Made by a program: the position numbers and the translations under genes. A model generated the notes under the pieces. That model saw only the letters and a program-made list of their open reading frames with translations. It was not told the DNA's origin and searched no databases. From the NCBI GenBank assembly GCA_035689185.1, contig DASSLY010000078.1, positions 1-64,000 on the forward strand: 64,000 nt of DNA. The letters run 5' to 3'. The stretch is from DASSLY01 sp035689185 (GTDB lineage: Bacteria > Actinomycetota > Actinomycetes > Actinomycetales > Dermatophilaceae). Shown piece by piece: positions 1-7,392 of this stretch (the first letter of the stretch is position 1; every line of letters begins with the position of its first letter).

Positions 1-1
1 C

Positions 2-559
2 CCGAACTATCAGGTTCCGGTGCTGAAGATCGTGATCGGCGACGACGCCCCCGACGACAGCCAGATCCCGGCCAAGATGCGTGACCTGCCACCGCTGCCC
101 AGCAACTGGCAGAGCATGCTGGACAACCGACTGATCTTCGAACTGGACCGCGGCAGCGGGGGCGGCGAGACGGAATGGCTGATCAACGGGACGCCTTTCG
201 ACCCGGCCAAACCGGCCACCAGCTTGAAGAACCGGGCCGGTAAGACGCCGCTGGCACAGCAGAAGAAGAACAGCTTCAACCTGTGGGAGATCCGCAACGG
301 CGGCGGCGGCTGGGTCCACCCGATGCACCTCCACATGGAGGAGCACCGCACCGTCATGCGCAACAACAAGGACGTCACCAAGGGTGACAGCTCGCATCCT
401 GACGACATCTCCCGCGAAGATCTGGTGGCTCTTGACCCAGGTGAGTCGGTGATCGTCTACCGAGGGTTCCGAGACTTCGTCGGACCCTACGTCGGCCACT
501 GCCACAACCTCGCCCACGAGGACCACGCCATGATGTTCGGCTGGGAAATCACCCCGTAA
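2..559 (+). CDS. Multicopper oxidase, C-terminal part (5' end outside window)
   Basis: The reading frame is open from the first bases of the window, so this is the C-terminal part of a larger protein. It carries two copper-binding signatures of multicopper oxidases: HPMHLH near base 314, and HCHNLAHEDHAMM near base 497. The second holds the type 1 copper Cys, the His ligands and a Met axial ligand, so the copper centre looks intact. Such enzymes oxidise phenolics, metals or bilirubin with four-electron reduction of O2 and usually act outside the cytoplasm; the signal sequence is not visible here. The substrate cannot be told from this fragment. A membrane protein follows in the same direction. 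Family assignment is firm; CotA/bilirubin-oxidase type is a guess. Confidence 0.9.
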   Translation, partial: PNYQVPVLKIVIGDDAPDDSQIPAKMRDLPPLPSNWQSMLDNRLIFELDRGSGGGETEWLINGTPFDPAKPATSLKNRAGKTPLAQQKKNSFNLWEIRNGGGGWVHPMHLHMEEHRTVMRNNKDVTKGDSSHPDDISREDLVALDPGESVIVYRGFRDFVGPYVGHCHNLAHEDHAMMFGWEITP

Positions 560-690
560 AAGGGGTTGCGTACACCGTCGTGAGTCTGCCCAGACCCACG
601 ACGGTGGCCACCGAGCCCCAGGGCTCCTGCCTGCTTCACGTTGTGCCGGAAGCTGCTGTACGTACCCGGCCAGACCCGAGTGAGATCACT

Positions 691-1839
691 ATGACTATTG
701 CCTCAACCATCGGCCCACGGGTTCAGGGCCGGCAGATCGTGCGACCGGCGACGGTCGTCCCATGGTCGACGATCTTGTCGTTGGCCGTCGTGCTTACCCT
801 TGCCGACAACTTCTGGGTCATCTCGGCCAGAAACGCTGTCGGTGCGGTCGAGCGGATCCAGGAGCCGTTCACCAGCTACTGGCGCGAGTCCACAGTGGTG
901 CTCCCGCTCTTCGTCCTTGCCGTGCTAGGAGCCTTGACGTTGGCGCTGCGGCAGTTCGGACAGTCCCTGCGCGGCCCCAAGCCGGTCTCAGTCGCGGCAT
1001 TGATGATCGTCGTCGCCGCCACTGCTGTCGCGATTGCGCAGATCGCCGTCAGCGCTGTCGAGGACTACCGCCTGCAGTCGGACCAACTGATCATGATGGG
1101 CATCATGCATGGTGTCTGTACCGGCACGTGTCTGGTGCAAGCCCAGCACGCAACACTGCTGGCGCATCTTCGTGCCATCGGCTACGTGGGCGGTCTGCTG
1201 CTCGCCACCAACCTCGTCGTCGTCAGCTGGATGGTGATGATGTGGGGTGGTCGACTCCGTGTCAGCAGGGCTGAGGAGATGCCCGCCGGACAAGCTGCTG
1301 CGTCCGTGACCGCGAGCCGGGTCGGTGTCCTGCGCCTTGCGCTGGTCGCTGGGTTGGTCGGCAGCGGGGCGATCCACGCCGCCGTCATTCCGAAACACCT
1401 TTCAGAGTGGCCCGCAGCCGGCGTCTTCTTCGTGTTGCTCACAGCAGCCGAGGTAGCGGTGGCAGCGATCATCCTCGTCCGGACACACCGCAATATGCTG
1501 CTCGCTGCCGCTGCGGTCTCGATGGGGCCACTGCTGATATGGCTGTGCTCCCGCACCGTCGGGATGCCCTTCGGACCCGAAGCGGGCACGCCTGAGGGAG
1601 TCGGAGTGCCGGACGTCGTCGCTGGCGTCCTGGAGGTGAGCACCCTGATGGTCGCCCTCCTGCTGCTGGGTGCGGTGGCATGGGTACGGCGGCCGGCCCC
1701 TTCCGCACATGGGCGCGCCCTCGTTGCGGTCGCCCTCGTTGCGGTCACGGCCATCGGACTTGCTGGCACCGCGCCGTCTTGGATCGACGCTACCGGCGAC
1801 TCAGGCGGCCACTCAGAGCTCGTCGACCATCCGCACTGA
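691..1839 (+). CDS. Multi-pass membrane protein, unknown function
   Basis: About 382 residues with roughly nine hydrophobic segments, for example near residues 25-45, 70-88, 105-128, 165-188, 215-235 and 320-343, and a His-rich C-terminus. I chose ATG 691 because a purine-rich GAGTGAG sits 8 nt upstream; a GTG at 580 in the same frame would add 37 residues that look like leader sequence. I do not recognise a family. A GVCTGTC motif at the edge of a membrane segment and the adjacent multicopper oxidase hint at a metal- or redox-related role, but that rests only on neighbourhood. Confidence 0.7.
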   Translation: MTIASTIGPRVQGRQIVRPATVVPWSTILSLAVVLTLADNFWVISARNAVGAVERIQEPFTSYWRESTVVLPLFVLAVLGALTLALRQFGQSLRGPKPVSVAALMIVVAATAVAIAQIAVSAVEDYRLQSDQLIMMGIMHGVCTGTCLVQAQHATLLAHLRAIGYVGGLLLATNLVVVSWMVMMWGGRLRVSRAEEMPAGQAAASVTASRVGVLRLALVAGLVGSGAIHAAVIPKHLSEWPAAGVFFVLLTAAEVAVAAIILVRTHRNMLLAAAAVSMGPLLIWLCSRTVGMPFGPEAGTPEGVGVPDVVAGVLEVSTLMVALLLLGAVAWVRRPAPSAHGRALVAVALVAVTAIGLAGTAPSWIDATGDSGGHSELVDHPH

Positions 1840-1931
1840 CAGCTGACGGCATGGGGGCGTAGCGCAGCCAGTCGACGTGTGGAAAGGTTCCACCGCCGCG
1901 CGGCGTGCGCAGCGGGCCGGGCGATGTCGTT

Positions 1932-1937
1932 TACAGT
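1932..1937 (+). promoter_or_regulatory. Leaderless-type -10 box of the deacetylase gene
   Basis: TACAGT lies 6 nt before ATG 1944, with no Shine-Dalgarno sequence between. The spacing predicts transcription starting at or next to the start codon. No -35 element is recognisable. Confidence 0.5.
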
Positions 1938-1943
1938 GCCACG

Positions 1944-3506
1944 ATGTTGCTCCACCGTCGGCGTCACCATGACGTTCGGGCCAGTTCTCCTTCGAGGACG
2001 GCTCTGGTGGTCTTGTTCGCCGCCCTGCTGGCCGGGTGCTCGATGCCGTCGCTGGCAAGCCCGCCCGCTCTTACGGGGCCGTCCACGCAGGCGGCGTCCC
2101 CGCAACCAGCGCCGTCCTCCCGGCCCAGTGTGTCGGCAGCACCCGGCTCTCACCAGCCGGTTGCGGCTCAGGTGGCTGTCCAGTCGCTGCCAACGCTGCC
2201 GCATCGACTGGTTCGGCAGCGTGACCCGTACCAGGTGGTCGACGGCGACGTACATCTTGACGTCGCCGTTCCGCAGCTGACCGACTCCTCCGTGCTCAAC
2301 CAGCGGCTCACGAGTATCGCGGACAGGCTGGTCAGCTCCTTCCGCAGCACCGTCCGCCGGGAGGGTGGTGCAAGCTCCGGGCGGTATCACGCGATGACTG
2401 TCGGCTGGCAGCTGATCGGGCGGTCCGACCGCGCCATCGGGATTCAGCTGTGGGTGGCCCAGCAGCACGGTCTGCGGGTGTCGATCGACCGTTCGGTCGT
2501 CTGGTACGACTCGTTGACCCAGAGGATGCTCGATCTTCCGGAGCTGTTCCTTCCGCAGGCGTGGCCTGCGGTCCAGGAGGCGGTAGCCCGCGCTCTCGGC
2601 GAGCACGGCCACGAGAAAGCGCCGGTGCTAGCCGCTCTCTCCGCCCGAGGCTCGCCCGAGACACAGCGTGTCGCGTTCGGCTTCTCCTCCGACGGCGACC
2701 TGGTGCTGAGCCTTCCTGCCGGCACCCTCGCCGATGATCGGCCGCTATCGGTGCGCCTGGCCGATGCGCCGCTAAGATCCCGACTGAGTGCGGCTGGGCT
2801 CTCCGCCAAATCGGCGGCCGCCCATCCGCCCGCTATTGTTGCGGCTCGGGAGCCAGACTGCGCGAAGCTCAAGTGCGTGGCCCTCACTTTCGATGACGGG
2901 CCGGGCGCCTTCACCGCGGAGCTCGTTGCCATCCTGGCGCAGCGTGAGGTGCCGGCAACATTCTTCGCCGTCGGCAACCGGATCGCCCAGAGCCCGGACC
3001 TGCTGGCGTCTGTGCACGGCGCCGGGATGGAGATCGGCAACCACAGCTGGGATCACCGCGAGCTCACACTCGTGGGCGCCGCCGACATGAAACGCGACCT
3101 CAACCGGACGAGTAAGGCCATCGCCGACGTCACAGGACAGCGCCCGACGCTGCTTCGCCCGCCGTACGGGGCCCAGAACAAGACCGTCGACTCGGTCAGC
3201 AAGCAGCTTGACCTGGCGGAGATCCTCTGGAACGTCGACACCTTGGACTGGCTGTACGCGGACGCCAAGCGCGTGGAAAACGCTGCCGTCACCTCAACCG
3301 GCCGCGGCTCGATCATCTTGATGCACGACATTCACCGCACGACCGTCGCCGCCGTACCTGGCATCGTCGCGAATCTGCGTGAGCAGGGCTTCACCCTAGT
3401 CACGGTCAGCCAGCTGCTCGGAGAGCGACCCGTGCCGGGTCAGGTCTACCGGCAGCGGGCAGTCACCGGTGTCCAGTCGGCGCAGCGGGGAGCCAACCGC
3501 GGTTAG
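1944..3506 (+). CDS. Polysaccharide deacetylase lipoprotein (NodB domain)
   Basis: 520 residues. The N-terminus is a lipoprotein signal with lipobox LLAGC, followed by a Pro/Ser/Ala-rich linker. Residues about 75-260 resemble the RsiV/PdaC-type DUF3298 region. The C-terminal NodB domain has all carbohydrate esterase 4 motifs: TFDDGP (Asp317/Asp318), HSWDH (metal-binding His367 and His371), RPPYG, DTLDW and LMHDIH. It should remove acetyl groups from peptidoglycan or another N-acetylated glycan on the outer membrane face. This start is preferred over GTG 1905 because it gives a normal signal peptide and sits 6 nt after a TACAGT box. The exact glycan substrate is unknown. Confidence 0.9.
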   Translation: MLLHRRRHHDVRASSPSRTALVVLFAALLAGCSMPSLASPPALTGPSTQAASPQPAPSSRPSVSAAPGSHQPVAAQVAVQSLPTLPHRLVRQRDPYQVVDGDVHLDVAVPQLTDSSVLNQRLTSIADRLVSSFRSTVRREGGASSGRYHAMTVGWQLIGRSDRAIGIQLWVAQQHGLRVSIDRSVVWYDSLTQRMLDLPELFLPQAWPAVQEAVARALGEHGHEKAPVLAALSARGSPETQRVAFGFSSDGDLVLSLPAGTLADDRPLSVRLADAPLRSRLSAAGLSAKSAAAHPPAIVAAREPDCAKLKCVALTFDDGPGAFTAELVAILAQREVPATFFAVGNRIAQSPDLLASVHGAGMEIGNHSWDHRELTLVGAADMKRDLNRTSKAIADVTGQRPTLLRPPYGAQNKTVDSVSKQLDLAEILWNVDTLDWLYADAKRVENAAVTSTGRGSIILMHDIHRTTVAAVPGIVANLREQGFTLVTVSQLLGERPVPGQVYRQRAVTGVQSAQRGANRG

Positions 3507-3514
3507 CGTCGCTA

Positions 3515-3529
3515 CTGACCCCGGGTCAG
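3515..3529. terminator. Possible bidirectional terminator
   Basis: A 7-bp inverted repeat, CTGACCC / GGGTCAG, lies between two convergent genes. The loop is very short and there is no T tract, so the stem would be only partly formed. Confidence 0.3.
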
Positions 3530-3762
3530 CGCCCTTGGGCGAGCGCCGCCTCAGCTTGTCCTCGTGGCACATCGATCACGTGGCCGCAGGCGGTGCAGGT
3601 GTCGAGATACTTGGTCCCCACTGGCAGTACCGGAATGAAGAACAGGGTGAATCTCCGAGCCCGTTTCACCAGCTGGTGAGGCGCGTTGACCCCGCAGTGG
3701 CCGCAAACGAAGAGCAGTGTGGCAAGCAGCGTGTCCTTGGCACTGAAACCGAGAATCAGCAC
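3526..3762 (-). CDS. Small zinc-ribbon protein
   Basis: 78 residues. Two CxxC pairs (CGHC and CTAC) frame a hydrophobic stretch with the pattern FTLFFIPVLPVGTKY, typical of the actinobacterial zinc-ribbon family in which a short membrane-like segment lies between the metal knuckles. GTG 3762 places LILGF at the N-terminus, as I recall for family members; a TTG at 3801 would add 13 residues. Function is unknown. It converges on the deacetylase gene. Confidence 0.7.
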   Translation of the reverse strand: MLILGFSAKDTLLATLLFVCGHCGVNAPHQLVKRARRFTLFFIPVLPVGTKYLDTCTACGHVIDVPRGQAEAALAQGR

Positions 3763-3954
3763 TGCGCCGCCGCTGATTGTGAATGATGAATGTCGAACCA
3801 AGTCGTCGTCGGGTCAGCCATGCCCTCCAGGTACCCACCCGGGCCGAGCCCAACACCTGCCCGAAGCCAGCTGTCGGGGGCCGCCACGGGCAGCCGGCTT
3901 TGGCGATACGTTTAGCCGGTTGTCGGGAGCGGTTCGAGCAGCGTGGTGCACAGC

Positions 3955-4347
3955 ATGTCCAACAGATATCTCCGCCTGGCCTTGGGCGGGCTCACCGGAG
4001 TGGTGGGTCTTCTCGGCATGCTCCGCCTGGCTGGCGGCGCGTTCGACGGCCCACTATCACCGTTCTCCTGGGTCTTCGTCTTGTTGGCGATGATCCCGTG
4101 GGTCGGCTACACCGCGTACCGGGCTGGTCACGGCAACCTGCCTCCGCGACCTGGACTGGTGGTTGTCGCCCTCTGCCTGGTAGGTCTGAGCACAGTCTGG
4201 CTGTTCACCATCGGAGCCGTGGTGGCGCTGCTCTGCTCCCTGGCCGGGTTCGCGGTGATCTGGTACCACGACTGGCCGCCCCGCAGACCCGCGGGCTCCG
4301 ATCACTTCGTACGCATGGAGGAGCTGACGAGCGAGGACAACGACTGA
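3955..4347 (+). CDS. Small membrane protein, unknown function
   Basis: About 130 residues with four likely membrane segments (near residues 8-26, 38-58, 68-88 and 90-108) and an acidic hydrophilic C-terminus ending EELTSEDND. The start could be ATG 3955 or GTG 3943 in the same frame; neither has a strong ribosome site. The 190 bases upstream hold no gene. No family is recognised. It lies 57 nt upstream of prfB in the same direction, but prfB seems to have its own promoter. Confidence 0.6.
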   Translation: MSNRYLRLALGGLTGVVGLLGMLRLAGGAFDGPLSPFSWVFVLLAMIPWVGYTAYRAGHGNLPPRPGLVVVALCLVGLSTVWLFTIGAVVALLCSLAGFAVIWYHDWPPRRPAGSDHFVRMEELTSEDND

Positions 4348-4390
4348 GCCTGCCGGCATCCACGATGCCGCCTCAGGTCGAGACCTTCAG

Positions 4391-4396
4391 TACAGT
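4391..4396 (+). promoter_or_regulatory. Leaderless-type -10 box of prfB
   Basis: TACAGT lies 8 nt before the GTG start of prfB. No Shine-Dalgarno sequence intervenes. Confidence 0.5.
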
Positions 4397-4404
4397 GGAC
4401 CATT

Positions 4405-5520
4405 GTGGCTGGACCTGACTTCTCCCTCTCGCTCCACGAGCTCGACACCGCGTTGAGCTCGATCGAGGCAGTGATCGACCCGGAAACCAAGCGGGCCGAG
4501 ATCGCTCGGCTGCAGGAGGAGGTGTCGGCCCCAGATCTGTGGAACGACCAGGAGAACGCCCAGCGGGTCACCTCTAAGCTGTCCGCCCTGCAGTCGGAGG
4601 TGGACCGCGTCGAGGATCTGCGCTCCCGGCTCGACGACTTGGCGGTGCTGGTGGAGCTCGGCCAGGAGGAGGGCGACGCTGCCAGCATCGCCGAGGCCGA
4701 GGCCGAGCTCCGTGCACTGCAGAAGTCGATCGCCTCGCTGGAGGTGCGCACGCTGCTATCCGGTGAGTACGACCAGCGCGAGGCGCTGGTCACCATCCGC
4801 TCCGAGGCGGGTGGCATCGATGCCGCGGACTTCGCCGCGATGCTGCTCCGGATGTACCTGCGGTGGGCGGAGCGCCACGGCTACGGCACGGAGGTCTATG
4901 ACATCTCCTACGCCGAGGAGGCCGGCATCAAGTCGGCGACCTTCACCGTGCGGTCGCCGTACGCGTACGGCACGTTGTCGGTTGAGCAGGGCACCCACCG
5001 GCTGGTACGGATCTCGCCCTTCGACAACCAGGGCCGCCGGCAGACGTCCTTCGCCGGCGTGGAGGTGCTGCCGGTCACCGAGGAGGCCGACCACATCGAG
5101 ATCCCGGAGGGGGACATGCGGGTGGATGTGTTCCGGTCCTCAGGTCCTGGTGGCCAGAGCGTCAACACCACCGACTCCGCCGTCCGGATCACCCACCTGC
5201 CGACGGGCATCGTGGTCTCGTGCCAGAACGAGAAGTCCCAACTGCAGAACAAGGCTGCGGCCCTCCGAGTGCTGCAGTCCCGGCTGCTGGAGAAGGCGCG
5301 TCTGGACCGGGAGGCCGAGATGAACGCCCTCAAGGGTGACGGTGGCAACAGCTGGGGATCGCAGATGAGGTCGTACGTGTTGCACCCGTACCAGATGGTC
5401 AAGGACCTGCGCACCGACTTCGAGGTGGGCAACCCCGAAGCCGTCTTCGACGGCGAGATCGACGGCTTCATCGACTCCGGCATCCGCTGGCGCCGGACCA
5501 GCGAGCTCGCCGCTGGCTGA
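4405..5520 (+). CDS. prfB: Peptide chain release factor 2
   Basis: 371 residues, full length. RF2 reads UGA and UAA stop codons and triggers peptide release on the ribosome. The stop-codon recognition tripeptide SPF is at residues 204-206 and the catalytic GGQ at 249-251, inside SSGPGGQSVN. The N-terminal third is the usual helical domain. The frame is continuous from GTG 4405, so the autoregulatory +1 frameshift site found in many bacteria is absent, as is usual in actinobacteria. ftsE follows 139 nt downstream, as in many relatives. Confidence 0.98.
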   Translation: MAGPDFSLSLHELDTALSSIEAVIDPETKRAEIARLQEEVSAPDLWNDQENAQRVTSKLSALQSEVDRVEDLRSRLDDLAVLVELGQEEGDAASIAEAEAELRALQKSIASLEVRTLLSGEYDQREALVTIRSEAGGIDAADFAAMLLRMYLRWAERHGYGTEVYDISYAEEAGIKSATFTVRSPYAYGTLSVEQGTHRLVRISPFDNQGRRQTSFAGVEVLPVTEEADHIEIPEGDMRVDVFRSSGPGGQSVNTTDSAVRITHLPTGIVVSCQNEKSQLQNKAAALRVLQSRLLEKARLDREAEMNALKGDGGNSWGSQMRSYVLHPYQMVKDLRTDFEVGNPEAVFDGEIDGFIDSGIRWRRTSELAAG

Positions 5521-5587
5521 GCTGTTGCGGCGCAGACTCGCCATGCCCAGATGGGCTCACGTCGGCGAGATCGGTCAAACGGTCACC

Positions 5588-5593
5588 TAGACT
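5588..5593 (+). promoter_or_regulatory. Candidate -10 box upstream of ftsE
   Basis: TAGACT lies 66 nt upstream of the ftsE start in the prfB-ftsE gap. It would give a leader of about 60 nt. There is no clear -35 element, so this is tentative. Confidence 0.3.
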
Positions 5594-5659
5594 CGTCAGC
5601 GCCGATCCGGGCACCTGTGCCTTCGCTCCTCTGTTGTCTACTGCCGGTCGAGGCTAACT

Positions 5660-6346
5660 GTGATTCGTTTTGAACATGTCTCCAAGATCTATGAGGGTCA
5701 GCGCCGTGCCGCGCTGTCCGAGGTCGACGTCGAGATCGAGAAGGGGGAGTTCGTCTTCCTCGTCGGCGCCTCGGGGTCGGGCAAGTCGACGTTCTTGCGG
5801 CTGATCCTCCGCGAGCTGCGGGCCACCCAAGGCAAGGTCTTCGTCGCCGGACGTGAGCTCAACCGACTGCACAGCTGGAAGATCCCCGCTATGCGTCGCC
5901 AGATCGGCACCGTCTTCCAGGACTTCCGGCTGCTGCCCAACAAGACGGTCACCGAGAACGTGGCGTTCGCGCTGCAGGTGATCGGCAAGCCTGCCGCCTC
6001 CATCAAGAAGGTGGTGCCGGAAGTACTCGACCTCGTGGGCCTCGACGGCAAGGGCGATCGGATGCCGGAGGAGCTCTCCGGCGGGGAGCAGCAGCGGGTG
6101 GCGATCGCCCGTGCCTTCGTCAACCGGCCGATGATCCTGATTGCGGACGAGCCAACCGGTAACCTCGACCCGGCCACCAGCGTCGGCATCATGAAGCTGC
6201 TCGACCGGATCAACCGCTCCGACACGACGGTGCTGATGGCCACGCATGACTCGACGATCGTGGACCAGATGCGCAAGCGGGTCATCGAGCTCGACGACGG
6301 TGAAGTGGTCCGAGACCAGAGCCGCGGCGTGTACGGGTACCAGTGA
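5660..6346 (+). CDS. ftsE: Cell division ATP-binding protein FtsE
   Basis: 228 residues. It is the ABC ATPase of the FtsEX complex, which couples ATP hydrolysis at the septum to activation of a peptidoglycan hydrolase. Walker A is GASGSGKST (36-44), the ABC signature LSGGEQQR (139-146) and Walker B ends in DEP (163-165); the switch His is in ATHDS. The start is GTG 5660, giving the usual IRFEHVSK N-terminus. ftsX and an M23 hydrolase follow, matching the known partners. Confidence 0.98.
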   Translation: MIRFEHVSKIYEGQRRAALSEVDVEIEKGEFVFLVGASGSGKSTFLRLILRELRATQGKVFVAGRELNRLHSWKIPAMRRQIGTVFQDFRLLPNKTVTENVAFALQVIGKPAASIKKVVPEVLDLVGLDGKGDRMPEELSGGEQQRVAIARAFVNRPMILIADEPTGNLDPATSVGIMKLLDRINRSDTTVLMATHDSTIVDQMRKRVIELDDGEVVRDQSRGVYGYQ

Positions 6347-6401
6347 TGCTCTCGGCGTCGACCTGGACCCTGGCTCCACCTGACCCAGCTGAGGACAACT
6401 G

Positions 6402-7316
6402 ATGCGTTTCCGCCATATCTTCTCCGAGACCCGGCACGGCCTGCGCCGAAACCTGACCATGACGCTCGCCGTCATCATGACCATGTGGGTGTCGCTGTCG
6501 TTGTTCGGGGCCGGACTGCTCGCCAGCCAGCAGGTCGATCTGATGAAGGGTCGCTGGTACGACAAGATCGAGATCTCGGTCTTCCTGTGCACCAAGGACA
6601 CCCGCGGCGACCAGTGCTCGCCGGGCCAAGATGTCACGCAGGCGCAGAAGGACCTGATCAGACGGACCTTGGAGAGCAACCCCGAGGTGGCGCCGGGCGG
6701 GGTCTACTTCGAAAGCAAGGGCGAGGCCTTCGCCGAGTTCCGCAAGGCCTACGAGGGCAACCCCATCCAGGACTCCCTCACCGTCGACCAGATGCAGGAG
6801 TCGTTCCGGGTCAAGCTGTCGAACCCCGAGCAGTACGAGGGAGTCGTCAGCGCGGTATCGGGGCTGCAGGGCGTTCAGACGGTGCAGGACCTCCGCAAAT
6901 ATCTGGACCCCTTCTTCAGCTGGCTGAACCTGCTCCAGTGGGGAACCATCATCTCCTCCGCACTGCTGCTGTTCGCCGCGGCGCTGCAGATCGGCAACAC
7001 CATCCGCCTGGCCGCCTTCGCCCGTCGACGGGAGATCGGCATCATGCGCCTGGTCGGAGCGAGCAACCTCTATATCACTCTTCCGTTTCTTTTGGAAGCA
7101 GTAATTTCTGCCCTACTCGGCGCAGGTCTCGCATGTGTCACATTGGCATCAGGTGTTTACTTCATCATCACGAAAAAGGCTGAAGTCTCGATCCAGTCTT
7201 TACCTTGGATTGGGCGCGAGCAAGCGTTACTTGCTTGCGGAGGGGTTGCGGTCGTGGGACTTCTTCTGGCTATCATTCCGACGCTGATAACGACTAGGAA
7301 GTACTTGAGAGTGTGA
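6402..7316 (+). CDS. ftsX: Cell division protein FtsX
   Basis: 304 residues. It is the four-pass membrane partner of FtsE. A first membrane segment (about 18-40) is followed by a long extracellular loop with a pair of Cys residues (CTKDTRGDQC) that probably forms a disulphide, then three C-terminal membrane segments and the typical end TTRKYLRV. The extracellular loop recruits the hydrolase. One oddity stands out: the last 80 or so codons (from about 7070) use many A/T-ending codons, and by hand count bases 7081-7320 are about 50% GC, far below the neighbouring sequence, although the encoded protein still looks like normal FtsX. Confidence 0.97.
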   Translation: MRFRHIFSETRHGLRRNLTMTLAVIMTMWVSLSLFGAGLLASQQVDLMKGRWYDKIEISVFLCTKDTRGDQCSPGQDVTQAQKDLIRRTLESNPEVAPGGVYFESKGEAFAEFRKAYEGNPIQDSLTVDQMQESFRVKLSNPEQYEGVVSAVSGLQGVQTVQDLRKYLDPFFSWLNLLQWGTIISSALLLFAAALQIGNTIRLAAFARRREIGIMRLVGASNLYITLPFLLEAVISALLGAGLACVTLASGVYFIITKKAEVSIQSLPWIGREQALLACGGVAVVGLLLAIIPTLITTRKYLRV

Positions 7317-7392
7317 CCAGAGCGTAAGCCTCAATCACACCCTGAGACTCAGTGGCGGGGGTCTGATCTCACATCGACTGATTGGGGTAGCT

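Noticed and set aside
4405..4500. Programmed frameshift in prfB
   Set aside because: The frame is continuous from the start through GGQ, with no internal in-frame TGA near codon 25.
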